A stretch of DNA of 64,000 nt from Hevea brasiliensis (lineage: Eukaryota > Streptophyta > Magnoliopsida > Malpighiales > Euphorbiaceae). The position numbers were made by a program, and so were the translations under genes. Location of the stretch: contig NC_079498.1 of assembly GCF_030052815.1 (NCBI RefSeq), positions 79,408,992-79,472,991 of the forward strand. Reading direction: 5' to 3'. The notes under the pieces were generated by a model, which searched no databases, was not told the origin of the DNA, and saw nothing but the letters and a program-made list of their open reading frames with translations. This document shows, one piece after another, positions 22,474 through 35,268 of the stretch (within the stretch, counting starts at the first letter, position 1; each line of letters starts with the position of its first letter).

Positions 22474-23631
22474 CTATTGTAACAGATTCAGCTTCACTTG
22501 CAACTCAGCCAAAATAACTCCGTCATGAGTTAAGGACAGTTGGCCATTCAGAGATCTTAATGTTACAATAGATTTTCTGCTTAAGGCATCAGCGACTACG
22601 TTTGCCTTCCCAGGGTGGTAGTCAATCACACAATCATAATCTTTCAGGAATTCATCCCATCGCCTCTGTCTCAAATTAAGTTCCTTCTTGGTTGGTAGAT
22701 ACTTCAGACTGTTATGGTCTGTGTATATGTAGCATTTTTCTCCATACAAGTAATGCCTCCATATCTTCAATGCAAAGATAATTGCTGCTAACTCCAAATC
22801 ATGAGTAGGGTAATTCTTTTCATGTGGCCTTAATTGCCTAGAAGCATATGCGACCACTTTCTCTTCTTGCATGAGTACACACCCTAACCCATTATGTGAG
22901 GCATCACTGTAGACTACGAAGTCTTTTCCCGACACTGGCTGTGTTAACACTGGTGCCTCTGCCAACATAGTCTTCAGCCTCTCAAAATTGGCTTGACACT
23001 TGTCATTCCAGTCAAATTTCATATTCTTGTATAGTAGTTTGGTCATTGGAACAGCTATTAGGGAAAATCCCTTTACAAATCTTCTATAATATCCGGCTAA
23101 CCCTAAGAAACTTTTGTTCTCAGTTGCATTTTTGGGAGGCTTCCATTCCATCACTGCTTCAATCTTCTTGGGATCCACTCTAATCCCTTCAGCTGATACT
23201 ACATGTCCAAGGAATGCAATCTCATTCAACCAGAACTCACACTCGGACAATTTAGCATACAGTTTCTTCTCTTTTAGAGTCTGCAGAATAATTCTCAAAT
23301 GCTCATCATGTTCTGCTTTATCCTTAGAATACACCAGGATGTCATCAATGAAGGCCACTACGAACCAATCTAAGTATGGATGGAAGATATGGTTCATAAG
23401 GTCCATGAATGCTGCTGGAGCATTTGTTAACCCAAATGGCATCACCAGGAATTCATAATGCCCATACCGGGTCCTGAATGCAGTCTTAGGCATATCTGCA
23501 TCCCTAACCCTTAGCTGATAATACCTTGATCTGAGATCAATCTTAGAAAACACACTGGCTCCCTTCAACTGATCAAACAAATCATCAATTCTAGGCAACA
23601 GATACTTGTTCTTCACTGTTACTTTATTTAA
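22474..23631 (-). pseudogene. M1 reverse transcriptase (C-terminal part) and RNase H
   Basis: A continuous 380-codon frame carries RT ([33 protein letters not shown], catalytic FIDDILVYS near 23350) and RNase H ([40 protein letters not shown]). A UAG at 23632-23634 separates it, in phase, from the N-terminal RT in the next entry; the context DYR-stop-LNK is DYRQLNK in element E. RT and RNase H would make the cDNA copy. Confidence 0.93.
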
Positions 23632-24486
23632 CTACCGGTAATCAACACATAACCTCAGTGTCCCATCTTTCTTATTAACAAACAGTACCGGAGCTCCCCA
23701 CGGTGACACACTAGGGCGTATGAACCCCTTGTCTAGTAATTCTTGTAGCTGGATTTTTAACTCTTTTAATTCAACAGGTGCCATCCTATATGGAGCAATT
23801 GAAATAGGAGTTGTACCCGGCATAATCTCAATAGCAAATTCAACTTCCCTTTCTGGTGGCAAATTAGGCAATTCCTCAGGAAATACCTCAGAGAAATCCC
23901 TTACTATGGGTATGTCAGACAAGTTAAGTTTACCCTGCCTAGTGTCAACCACGTGTGCCAGATAGGCTTCACACCCTTTTCTCAACCATCTCCTTACAAC
24001 TGTAGCTAAGATGACATTGGATAAGAAATCTGTCCTTTCACCCACAACTGTTATTTCTTCATTCTCAGTAGTTTTCAGAGAGATTCTCTTCAATTTACAA
24101 TCTACTATTGCCTGATGATGGGATAACCAGTCCATTCCCATTCCCATTATCACATCAAACTCATGGAAAGGCAGTTCGATTAAGTCTGCTGAGAACTCTT
24201 TCCCTTGAATCTTCAATGGATAGCCCTTATACACCTTGTTTACTACCACACTGTGGCCTAGCGGATTTGTGACCAGGATGTCTTGGTCACTTTTCTCTAC
24301 TGGTATTCCCTTTTCTACGGGCAGCTTGATACAAATATATGAATGAGTAGATCCAGGATCCACTAATGCATGCACAAAAGTATTATAGAGGAGGAACGTA
24401 CCCTTGATGACATCTGGAGCATCCTGTTCCTCCTGTGCCTTTATAGCATAGGCTCTGGCTGGTTTTCTACCTTCTGCTCTCCCCAC
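23632..24486 (-). pseudogene. M1 protease and start of reverse transcriptase
   Basis: 284 codons carry a retroviral-type aspartic protease with the plant chromovirus active site DPGSTHSYI, then [18 protein letters not shown] with a small MGMG duplication, then the RT entry ([40 protein letters not shown]). It ends at the UAG before LNK. Protease would cleave Gag-Pol. Upstream it runs, with disruptions, into gag. Confidence 0.9.
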
Positions 24487-25252
24487 AGACTCTAATAGAG
24501 GTTTATGTGAAGTACTAACTGCTTCAGACTTACCCAGCTTTCTACCCCTTGGAGCTGGAGGGGCAGGCCTATCAGTTGATACCGGAGTAGATGTAGCAGT
24601 TCTGCGCGGACAATCTCGGATTAGGTGGTCTATAGACCCACATCATAAATAAGCACCTATCATCCTCCAACATTCACCCTTATGCCATTTTTGGCAATGT
24701 GGGTAAGTAACAGATATTGTTGGGGCTGGTCCCCTGAACCCTGTCGCTGGAGAGCTAGCCACTGAAGGTGTGGACTGGCCTCTCCTCGGTGCAAACTGAG
24801 ATTTGGGCCTCTGTGACTGACCCTGACTTGGTGCTCTACTGAAACTCTGAGTAGGCGAACCTCTGAATTTCTTACTAGGGGCAGAAGATGTACTGGTCTG
24901 ACCCTAACCTCTTTTCTATTGTCTGTCCCTTCTATTCTGCTCATTCATTCTAACTTTTTCAACCTTTAGTGCGACTTCCACTAACTTGGCAAACTCCGTA
25001 ATCCCCAAGGCTATAATTATTATTTTAATGTTATCATTGAGTCATTCCTCAAATATCTTGCATCTCTCGGCCTCATTAGGGACTATGTCCCGCCCATAGC
25101 GGCTCAGTCTGACAAATTCTCTTTCATATTCAGCCACTGTCAGCTGTCTCTGGCGTAGGGTAATAAACTCCCTTCTCTTCTCTTTCAGGTATACACTGCC
25201 CACATACTTCTTTCTGAACTCATTTAGAAAGAAATCCCAAGTTATTTATTCT
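24487..25252 (-). pseudogene. M1 gag, C-terminal half
   Basis: Minus-strand frames give a retrotransposon gag segment (WDFFLNEFRKKYVGSVYL, LRQRQLTVAEYEREFVRLSR) and, near 24620-24700, a degenerate double zinc knuckle ([22 protein letters not shown]). A stop replaces a residue near 25070 (IFEE-stop-LNDN), where related copies have GLNDN. The gene is cut at 25252 by solo LTR S3 and continues at 29729. Confidence 0.85.
25248..25252. repeat. Target-site duplication ATTCT of S3 (partner 29729-29733)
   Basis: ATTCT precedes TGTAACATCC at 25253 and follows GGGTGTCACA at 29728. Confidence 0.92.
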
Positions 25253-28200
25253 TGTAACATCCTCCCGGTAGCAACTCCGTACATTCTACTGTTCCAGTGA
25301 CCGGTGTCAGTCCGGACAGCTAGAACGTCCGGAAAAATATTCAAATCAAAGTGAGGGACCATAATTAACTCAAATATTAATGAGAAAAATTTAGTAAAAA
25401 TTTTAGAAATAAAATACAGTTAAGTCAAAAGAGCCGGTGCCCAAGCGATGGGTAACCAGAGGTAAGTTGCGGTTCTCGCAACGAGGAGCCCTAGACCCGG
25501 GGGAAAAATTATAAAATAATTTTTGGGACTCCAGAGAAGGGTCATTGAGGTTCCTATGGCATTAGAATGCCAAGAAAATACTTAGAAAAATTTTTCAATA
25601 GGTACAGACAATTTTGACCCGTTAAGCCAAACGGAGGGCATTTTGGTCATTTCGCCTTCAGAGGTGATTTTTGGCCGACTTGTCCAGTTAAGTAAATAAT
25701 TAATATGACATAAAATATGAAGAAATATTGCTAAAAATTAAATTGAAATGTGGTAGAAAAGAAAAGCAAAGAAAAATCAAAATAATGCAAATAATGACAT
25801 CACATGATGTCATTTATAAATTACCAACCAATCACAAGCTAATAAGCTTTCTTAAATACTTAAAAGAGACAAATTAAAGACCAAAGGAAAGGAAAAAAAC
25901 GTGAGTAGCCAGCTTCATCCTCCCAACCAGCCGAAAATGTCTTTCTCTCCTCCATAAACATTTTCTTTCATCTCTCTTTCATTCCCATGAATTCTCACCA
26001 TTAAAACCTAAATTGCCTTCATTAAAAATTGTCTACCTCCTTTGGGGAAGTGTTTGGTTACTAAGAAAAGTTAAGGAAATGAAGGATTGTGAAGGGACAA
26101 AAAGCTCATGCAAAGGTTAGTGCTTACTTATGCTAATATTCCTTTATTTCCATGTTAAGGACTTGAATTTAGTATGAAATTGTAAGTTAAATGGACTAAA
26201 TTCATGTGTATACATACCATGGATTTCAGCTGCCCTAAGGAAGGAATAGGATTGAGTGTTGATGATGGACTTAGAATGAATTAGAGCTTATGTTTAAAGT
26301 GTATAAACACATATATAATGAATGGAAGTGTGTAACTAAGGTGTATGGGTGAATTGCAATGAGAAATTAGGGTTTTAAGGGTGAAAATTTGGACTTGGCA
26401 TTTGAATTGAGTAATGGACATTTTAGTGGTCAATTAGTGACCATTTTAGGTATGTTGACCATGAATTGGACTGAAAAATAGGATTGCAAAGTGAAGATGC
26501 AGGCTGCCCTAGGACAGCAGCAGAGGGACTGAAAATTCAGTCCAATTACACAGCCATAACTTGGGCTGTGTTGGTCCAATTGGTGTTTGGACAATTAGAC
26601 ATGAAACTAGGCTTATAATGGCACATTTTTGCTGAAGAAACCATGCTCAAAAGACCAAAGCAAGTGGACCAAAACTTGGCCCCAATCCGGACACCCTGCA
26701 ACAGCCCCTGCAGAAATGACCAAATGAACAGTAATTGTTCATTTGGCCATAACTCACTGTAGATTTGGTCAATTGACCTGAAATTTTTACAGAAACAATT
26801 TAAGACATAGACAAACAACTTTCATGAAAAAACCTATCCCAAATTATGACCAGAACCTAACCCAAATGGCAGTCACAGTTACTGTTCAAACCTGCAACTC
26901 TGCAGATTTTCATTTGAGCAGTAATGTTTGGATGGCTATAACTCTCCCTAGAAAACTCGGATTTAGGCGATTCTTGAACCGATGAAAACCTAAGGCATAG
27001 TAGAACATTTCATATGAAGAAAGTTAGACCAAATTATGAACTTAACTTGATCAAATTACTGACCAAAATTGGACCAAAATCTGCCAAAACCCAAAAGTGC
27101 AGCATGAGCGATTGCGTGAACAGTAAACTTATTTTGGCCATAACTTGAGCTACAAAACTCCAAATGGAGTGATTCAAAAAAGGAAATTCAACTAGACAAA
27201 ATAAGGAACAACTTTCATGTTTACCATTTCCTCAAATTCCTACTGTAATAGTGCCCAATGGAATAGTAAAATTGAGTTAGCAAAATTGAAAATTTTGCTT
27301 CTCTTGGTTTAAGCTTAGAAATGGTATTAATGCTTAATGCCAACAAGTTTTAAATAAAAAATGTGGTATGTTTGAAGTGCCAAAGTAAATGTACATATTT
27401 TCTATGCAAAAGTCAACATTTTTGTTGACCAATGAGGTGAATAGTGTTACCAAAACCAAAAATTGGCAATTTTGCCAAAATGACCTAAGCTTTGAGAAAG
27501 TGACCAAAACTAACAAGTTTTGAATACAAAATGTGGTATGTTGGGAGTATCAAAACCAATGTACCTATTGTTTATGCAAAAGTCAACATTTTAGTTGACT
27601 AATGAAATGAATAGTGACACAAAAACTTGAAATTCAAAATTTGAAATTAGAAATGCATCTAGGGGACTTTAAATTGCAATTGGCAATTAATACTAGCAAA
27701 TGTTAAACTCAAAATGTGGGATCTTGGTGTAATAAGAATTAATATCTTCATTAAGTATAAAAAGGTCAACATTTTGGTTGACTAGTAAGGTGAATAGTAA
27801 TCAAAATGATTAGTAAATTAAGATGAAGACCTAGAACCAATTCTAAGCTTAAATGCTTAGAATTGTATGACAAATATGGACTATGCATCCTAGTCAAAAT
27901 TGTTAAAAAGAAATTTAGGCCATAAATTTGAAATCCATGAAATATTCATGGATTACTTGAAACATGAAAAATAAGTCACCTAATTGATGTGAATAGATAG
28001 TTAGAGCACATATGCTCATCACAAATGGAATTCATAAAATATTAGAAACTCAACTTGAAATATAAAATTTGTAATTACATAAGTAGATTCTTGAATGTAT
28101 AAATGAGAAAGGAAAAATGTTTTGAATACAATGGTACATGTGAACCATTGTTTAGAATTGTGATCAATATAAATAACATAATGAATGGACAAATAAACCG

Positions 28201-29728
28201 TATTAATGTATGAATGAGACATTAGTTCTCATTATTGTAAAGAGGAGAAGTATTTTGAATACAATGGTATAAAAGGATAATTGATGTGAATTGTGATCAT
28301 ATAAATGATCAAATGAATGTATGAATTATGATTGAAATTTATCATGAAATAATGAAGTCATAAAGCACAATATATTAATATTTTAAAATATTAAATGCCC
28401 TAGTATACCTAACAAGATTGGTTTGGATAGTTTGGCATGCCAATAGGGTATTGTTTTAGCGATCGCGAAAGGCTTTATGCTCGTATTCATGGCTTTATGC
28501 CCGTATTCATGGCTTTTATGCCCGTATTCATGGCTTTTATGCCAATTATGTGATATCATGGCTTTTATCCATCTTGATCGCATACATGGTTGGCGTTACG
28601 TGTCCCATGGTATGACGGCCCAAGGCACCGCGGTGTCGGTGCCAACGACCCGTTATCGATCCGATCGTCTAGTATAGGTTACTTGGGCGATCAATTAAAG
28701 TATTATTCAATTCAGAGCTAAGTTAAGTTAAGTATAATGAAAATCCAGTACAATTAAATAAAGTATTGAATGAATAAGCAAATGAGATTAGCAAAAGAAA
28801 CATAACAAAAATATAAATTGCATAACAGTACAGACTTGAAATACAATACAGATAGAATAAATTATATACTGCAGATTATTATTGAAAAGTTATAAACTAA
28901 GCACTTCCAAAGAGGAACAAACTAGTATATAAGATCGTTGATACTAGAAATACCATATCAAATTAAATTGATTCTTGAGTATCTGAATTATCATTTATTT
29001 CTTTCTTTACTTGTATATATTATTTAGTTATATTATTGCACCACTAAGCGAAATGCTTAGCGCGATGGAATTGCATCCTCGCAGTATCAAGGTAAAACCA
29101 GTGGTATCGATTGAGATTTTTGGAGTCGGATCTGCAGAAGTGTCAGAAGAGTTCAAGATTGTCACCTCCTCAGCAATGCATGTAGATAGGGCTCATTTTA
29201 TACATGTTATGTATATTGTTCATTCCTAGCACATTGTAAATTATTTGTATATCTTGTACAAAATAAACTCATGTAATTAACCTATGAATTATGGAAGCTA
29301 TTCAAAGTAAGTATTTTAGTATGTGAATTGAATTTGAGTTATAATGAGATTATACTTGTGAATATTGAGATATTGAAAATCTAATGAGATTTCTGAGAAA
29401 TCTGGATACTGTATTGAGATACATTATGTTTGAAAATTTTTGAGACTATTAAGTTTGAGAAATTGAGTATATATTGAAATTGTCTTTGGCAGGTTCAGAA
29501 GAACTGTTAGTCCAAATTACAGCCGACACTTTGTCGGATTATCGTTAAAATTTTTGAAATTTCCAATTTAGTTAGATTTTGATAAAAGTAAAAATAGCCT
29601 AAATCTTCAATAAAGTTTTTGAATAAATAAATCAAGAACTGTAATGAAATCAGATAAAATAGAGTGCTCCGGCACACTGAGTGGCATAACTTGCTCGGCT
29701 ACACTGTAGTCGGGTAAGGGGTGTCACA
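25253..29728 (+). mobile_element. Solo LTR S3, family beta (4476 bp)
   Basis: TG..CA ends, 5-bp target duplications and no internal domain. It is opposite in strand to its host M1. It holds the 17-bp motif at 25636-25652, a perfect 11-bp-stem hairpin at 26720-26746, three degenerate ~200-bp modules starting near 26738, 26930 and 27135, the palindrome TTGGCATGCCAA at 28432, a 20-21 bp tandem repeat at 28471-28570, the stem-loop at 29044-29060 and a GCCGACACTTTGTCGG palindrome near 29522. It is about 1 kb longer than its relatives. No coding sequence is recognised. Confidence 0.93.
28471..28570 (+). repeat. 20-21 bp tandem repeat in S3
   Basis: About 4.5 units of GGCTTTATGCCCGTATTCAT begin at 28471, 28491, 28511, 28532 and 28560. 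The site corresponds to the short-palindrome cluster of other beta LTRs, so one palindrome arm appears to have been amplified. Confidence 0.85.
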
Positions 29729-30134
29729 ATTCTGGTGGCACCTCACTAGTCACTGTATCCCACCATTGGTATGCATCATCTTACAGTAGTGATACAACAG
29801 CTTCCAAATTCTGCTCTGGAGTATAATGAAGTTGTTTCAAGACTCTTCTAGTTCTGTCCAACTAGTTTTCAATTGTGACAGAATCATCTTCCCTTTTGCC
29901 CAGAAAATTCACTGCTCTGAACTTCCTGAGTCTCTCTATATGAGATTTTTTATGTGGAGGTGGTGGTGGTGGCATAACTCCTGCCATTTATCTAAAGAAC
30001 TCAGACATTTGCTAAAATGTGGCCAGTGCATCTGGTACTGGTGGAGTAGGTTCCCTCCTATCTCCTGGTTCAGTCATAAATGGAGCATGACTCTCCACCT
30101 CCTCATCGACCGCTCTCTGCGATGTGGAGTCCAT
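29729..30134 (-). pseudogene. M1 gag, N-terminal half
   Basis: The start ATG at 30134 (MDSTSQRAVDEEVESHAP) resembles the F gag start (EEEVESHAPTPAP). A proline run (MPPPPPPP) is followed by FLGKREDDSVTIE, RTRRVLKQLHYTPEQ and DDAYQWWDTV. Four in-frame stops lie at positions where relatives or codon context suggest Gln or Trp. The open frame on the opposite strand here (29826-30236) is a shadow. Confidence 0.88.
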
Positions 30135-30240
30135 ATTCTGATCAAAATAACAAATCAAAAGATCTGCATTAGAGTCATCTTAACACTTAGAATGCAATGC
30201 ATGATATGCAATCTATCTAGGTCCAGAAATGCCTAAACCA

Positions 30241-30253
30241 TGCTCTGATACTA
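30241..30253 (-). other. M1 primer-binding site
   Basis: TGCTCTGATACTA is the complement of an initiator-Met-tRNA site with one mismatch (CCA to CTA). It is 5 bp from the 5' LTR. Confidence 0.9.
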
Positions 30254-30258
30254 CTAAA

Positions 30259-33200
30259 TGTAACACCCCTCACCCGTCTATAGTATAGCCGAGCAAAGCG
30301 TGCTACACGGCGTGCCGGAGCACCTAGTCTGTGATTATCTCATTTCCTGAACTCAATTTGATTTTAAGAAGTCCTTTATGTAAACTTCATATTATGCTGG
30401 TTCTATTTTCATACTTTAATGAAATCAGTGTTTCAAAAATGGTAATAAAAATCCGGCAAGGTGCCGTCTGTATTTCGGACAAACTGTCCTTTTAAACCTG
30501 TTAAAAATAGTTCAATATGATAATCTCAACCTTCCAAATTCTATTTCAGTCTCAAAATTTATAGTTTCAAAATACAATCCATCATAATTTACATTTATCC
30601 AAACACTCTCCATAAGAGTTTAATATGTACAATTTACTACAAATCTTAAAGTTTTAGAATATACAAAATTACATAATAAAATGTCAAAATACAACTGATA
30701 GTTATTACACAAGATCCTAAGTCCTACCATGTATGCAGTGTAGTGCAGATGACTCTGATGTCTCACTCGGTCATAGGTCTGCTGGGCTCCCTAACTGTGT
30801 CTCCAATACCTACGCGTTACAAAAGCAATGCGCTAAGCAATTTTGCTTAGTGATGCCAAATATAAAGAAATATACACTAAAATAAAGTAAATGAATTGTT
30901 GATGAATTTATGATATCGATATTCTTTATAGTTGTTAGTTTTACTTTTATTTGCTAACCTTTCATTTTTGCTAATTTTGGTGTTTTTGTATGTCAATAAA
31001 CTGAATTTAGCTATTTGAATTTAATAATGCTTAAATTAACTGCCCGTGTAGCCTATATACTGATCAGACTAGATAAACGGATATATTGACACTGGGTACC
31101 TAGTACCTCGGGCAATCACACCATCGGTTACAAAGTGTCTCCCAGTGTGCAAACAGTGTGGCCAAAAAGCTATATAGTCAATCTGGCGATAAGCCAAGTA
31201 TAATAACACAATACGTATAGCCGTAGGCTATTAAAGTCACAGTGTGGCATAATATGCCATAAAAACATAGTATGGCTTAAAGCCATTTACAGAACAGCTG
31301 TCAGAATCCTATTGGCATGCCAACCTATCCAAATTAGTCAACTAGGCAAACTAGGGCACATTACAAATTAATTGTTTGATTCTTCATTTTTTTGAGTTTA
31401 CTATTTATCATGTAATTCATAAGTCAATGTAAATGTTGACCTTTTTAGGTACTATGGATAAGTTGATTCTAGCATCAACATGTCACAATTTGTAATTCAA
31501 TATGCTGCCAATATAGTGCAATTTACCATTTGTACAAGTTGGCATTCATTGCCAAATTACTTCAAGCATCATTGTATGTAAATGTCAAATTTTCAGTTTT
31601 AGTGTGCTAGATTGGTCTAGCTTAATGTCCTATTTCTCTTGGTTTTCAGCTTCTGGTTAAAGAAGAAAAATTGTAGCTTTATGTCTTATTGAACTTTTGG
31701 CAAAATTTCAGGTCATTCTGAGTTGTATAGACCAAGATATGGTCAATTTACTAAAGTTGGACAGATTGCACTTTTAGTGCAAAATTTGGTCAATTTTAAG
31801 TCACATTTAGTTCTAGAAGTTTTGGTACCCGAACTTGTGCAAGCTATTTGACTTGGTTCTGGACATTTTTGGGCTTTGGTGTCTTCATAGGAATTGTAGC
31901 TCTATGTCTAAGCTATCCATGGTAAAAATATTAGGTCATTTGGACCTGTTTTGAGTGAGTTATGGTCATCATAATGACTACTGTTCATATGGTCAAAAAT
32001 CTGGGCTTGCACTTACCAATTCCGGATTCGGTCATTTTTAAGGTCAGTTTCTAGGCAGAATTTTGGCAACATTTCCCCATTAAAGTTGGCCTATTTGGTG
32101 TCTAGTTTCACCCCCCATTGGCCTCATACCAATTGGGTTCACAGTTTTGCAGTTATAACCTAATTTAGGTACTGCCAACACACACAACCTGCATTTGAAT
32201 ATTACACTTCCAATTTTGACAATCCTCCTCCTCCCAATACTTCAATATTCAATCATGGCACTTCTATATATATTGTACACAATTCCAGTAAGCATTTTGG
32301 GCAGAACACTTAAGTGCTCAATGCACACAATACACCATTAAAGTTCAATATTTACATCCACCGAAATCCAACATACCTCAATATCAATATATCACATATA
32401 CTTCCATGACAACGACACATGCTGCCCACAATTTAACACCATCACATTTCATCAATAAATTACATAAACTCACATACAATTTCATGATATTACAGGCTGC
32501 CAAACATGGCAGTTTACCAAAGCATCAAAGTCCCATTTTCAAACCCTTAATTCAAGCACTAACATGCACACACTTGGACATTAACCTACTACAACTTCCA
32601 TTTGAGTTAATCAACCTTAATTCCCATCCATTAGAGGTAAGAAAAACACAACAAACTTTCATGGTTGCCGAAAATGGACAAGTTCATATCTCAATATTTT
32701 CTTCCTTTCTCTTCACCAAATTACTCACCTCAACCTAAACACAAAGTTTACTAAAGCAAGGGAGAGGATTTGGACACTTATCACTTGAGAGCTTTCTTAG
32801 AACTTCACAAAATCTTCTTTTTTTTGTTCCCAATATCTTCCCCAAGATGAGTAGGCAAGCTTTAATGAAAGATCCAAGTGAAAATGATGGCTTAATGATG
32901 GAGAGAGAGAGCTTCATGCATGGGCGGCAATGGAGTTTTCATGGAGGACAATTCGGCTGGTTGTTTGGGAGGAAGAAGATGGACTGAATTTCTATCCACT
33001 TTGCTTTGTTTAAGTCCCTTAATTCATGGTTAATGGAGCACTAAGGTATCCTTTATTATTTAATTATTCAAAGTTTCCTTATTTGCACATTTATCTCATT
33101 TCTTTCACTATTTACATAATGTATCACAATTTAATTTTTCATGACATTTTCAAAGTGTAATACCATTTATTTTTAATGGATATTGAGGTCAAAAGGCAAC

Positions 33201-33648
33201 TCTAAGTGTCAAATGACCAAAATGCCCCACTTTGGGTTATATTCCCGATTTTTCGGTAACACTGATTTTTGTCTATTTCTCAATTTTTCATTTTTTTCTT
33301 TGTACTAATTTATTAATTTTTCTTTGAAATTTCTAGTGTTAATTACATTTCAATAAACCTTTAATTATGTCTCAAAATTTAATTCTGAGGGTTTCCAGCA
33401 GTCCTAGGGTCGGCAATTGCCTTCGCCATAATTTCCTAGTCGCTACGGTGCCGGCTCGTTTAACCTTGTTTCATTTCCTCTCTTTTATTTTTCTTTAATT
33501 TTTCTTGTATTTTCTTTTTATTTATTTCATCATTATATGTCTGTTCACAATCATTGAAGTATAGTTCCGGACATCTTGACTTACCCGGACTGACATTAGG
33601 TCGCCGGAGCAACAGAACATACAGAATACATACAGGGAGGATGTTACA
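30259..33648 (-). repeat. M1 5' LTR (3390 bp)
   Basis: Runs TGTAACACCCC..GGATGTTACA in plus orientation. It contains the stem-loop at 30833-30850, the short-palindrome cluster at about 31158-31322, and the 17-bp motif at 33211-33227. The uninterrupted site at about 33328-33345 confirms the C1 insertion point in the sister LTR. Open frames at 32406-32738 and 32735-32917 are not conserved in the 3' LTR. Confidence 0.93.
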
Positions 33649-33653
33649 GCTAT

Positions 33654-33823
33654 CATGTATATTTGATTGAATTCCTCGCTAGCTTGTCTAGTGGGACGAA
33701 TTGGCTTTGAATTCCCTCTCTGGCTGAAGTGTTGAGTTGTGTGCCAGTTGAGGATGAATAGGATGAGTACTCATATAATTGCTAGCTAGCTATATTATTC
33801 CTCATCTAGGTTCCACCTCTATA
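33654..33823 (+). mobile_element. E1 3' LTR, right part (truncated)
   Basis: Continues from 7974 and matches the CCTCACTAG..TAGTG, TTCTCTGGCTGAAGTG and GCTAGCTAGC landmarks of the other alpha LTRs (for example 49060-49200). It stops abruptly at about 33823, where gag coding sequence of another element begins. The junction is a deletion breakpoint with no LTR terminus. Confidence 0.75.
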
Positions 33824-35060
33824 GCCACAATTAGTACAGAGGTCCCCACTGAAGAAACTGTGAAACTATAGGGTAGTTGATTTTAAGGGTAAGGAGGATG
33901 ACCCAGCTGCCATAGAGCATTGCCTGGAGAGGACAGGGAAGGTGTTGTAGCAGTTACATTGCACCCCAGAGCAGTAGTTGGAGTGCGCTCTATCACTACT
34001 ACAGGAGGACGCCTACCAGTAGCAGGTGACAGTGTCTAGAGTGGTACAACCTGTACAGATTACCTGGGACTTCTTTTTGGCTGAGTTCAAGAAGAAGTAT
34101 ATTAGTCATGTATACTTAGAGGCTCAACAGAGAGAGTTTCTGGCATTGAGACAGAGGTAGCTCGCAGTCTTTAAGTATGAGTGAGACTTTGTGAGACTCA
34201 GCAGATATGCTTTGGAGATAATGCCCATAGAGGCTGATAGATGCCGGAAGTTTGAGGACGGGTTAAATGATAACATCCAACTATTGGTTACATCCCACTG
34301 ATTTATGTACTTCTCATAGTTAATGGCTGCATCTCTCAATGTGGATAGAGTACGAGATGATGAACAGTCCAGGAGGGACAGACAGCGTAAGAGGGGTTCT
34401 GGACAGGGCCAGTCTAGTGCATCAGCTACCGATAGTAAGAAGTCTAAGGGTCAGACCCAGGGCTAAAGAGGCCAGTCTGGTATATTTATGGCCAGTTCTC
34501 CTAGCGTAGCAACAAGGGGATCAGTTCCGGTGCCAGAATGTACACACTGTGGGAGGAGGCACCGAGGAGAGTGCTTACTATTGACCAGGGAATGCTTTTG
34601 ATGTGGAGCTACCAATCATTTTCTATGAGATTGTCCACAGAGGAGTGCTCCCACTGCTCCACCATTGATTGAGAGGTCTGCCCTAGCAGCACAGAGGGGT
34701 AGAAGACTTGCGAGACTTGAGATAGCTGGTACATCATAGAGACCTATTACAAAGACTATTGAGAGGCCCGAGGCCAGAGTAGCACCCCGTGTATATGCTA
34801 TGAGGGCTCAAAAGGAGCTAGATCTGGCAGACGTTATCAGAGGTACATTTTTCCTTATGACACCTTTGTATATGTATTAATAGATCCTGATTCTACTCAT
34901 TCCTATATACATATTGTACCCCTATTGATAGAGGGATACAGATAGATGGGTTAGAAGAGGACACACTTGTCACTAACCCTTTAGGCCATAAGGTGATGGT
35001 AGATTGTCAGCTAAAAAGGATCATATTAAAGATCGCAGATGGAGATGAGAAGGAGACTGT
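33824..35060 (+). pseudogene. E2 gag and protease remnant
   Basis: A family-beta gag (VDFKGKEDDPAAIEHCLER, FFLAEFKKKYISHVYLEAQ, SRYALEIMPIEADRC) is followed by a double zinc knuckle (CTHCGRRHRGEC, CGATNHFL near 34540-34635) and a decayed protease near 34870-35030. At the protease active site the Gly is Asp (DPDSTHSY in place of DPGSTHSY). Many stops interrupt it. It is close to the F and M1 gag sequences. Confidence 0.82.
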
Positions 35061-35236
35061 ATATGAGATGAAAGAAGATGGGAACAGAATTGGTTAAAGA
35101 TAAGAATGTAAAGCCAGATATAGTAAGACAAACTAAGAAAAAAAGGTAAAGCATTATAACACAGAGAAGGTAACATGGGAGAGTGAGGAAAAGATGAGGC
35201 AGTAGTTTTCTCAGCTTCTCACATTAGGAAAATTTC
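35061..35236 (+). pseudogene. E2 integrase and chromodomain remnants joined by deletions
   Basis: ELVKDKNVKPDIVRQT (about 35085-35135) corresponds to the integrase C-terminal region, and EKVTWESEEKMRQ-stop-FSQLL (about 35160-35215) to the chromodomain end. The RT, RNase H and most of the integrase between these and the protease are missing. Confidence 0.75.
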
Positions 35237-35253
35237 GAGGACGAAATTTTTAT

Positions 35254-35266
35254 TTAGAGGGGGAGA
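35254..35266 (+). other. Polypurine tract of E2
   Basis: TTAGAGGGGGAGA lies just before the LTR start at 35269. Confidence 0.8.
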
Positions 35267-35268
35267 AT

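Larger units (their letters stand above)
7975..33648 (-). mobile_element. Ty3/gypsy chromovirus M1, family beta, with two nested insertions
   Basis: On the minus strand the order is 5' LTR 30259-33648, primer site 30241-30253, gag, protease, RT-RNase H, integrase, chromodomain, polypurine tract 20911-20923, and 3' LTR 20910-7975. It is interrupted by copia C1 (11062-20578) in the 3' LTR and by solo LTR S3 (25253-29728) in gag. Without these it is roughly 11.7 kb. Protease-RT-integrase order and the terminal chromodomain identify a chromovirus. The polyprotein has nonsense codons, a 29-bp duplication and an 80-bp insertion, so it is inactive by itself. Confidence 0.93.

Noticed and set aside
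29826..30236. 136-codon plus-strand frame
   Set aside because: It is antisense to the M1 gag start, which has clear gag motifs, a primer site and an LTR next to it.
30241..30258. tRNA gene fragment
   Set aside because: The match covers only the 18-bp tRNA 3' end complement used as a primer site; no tRNA body is present.
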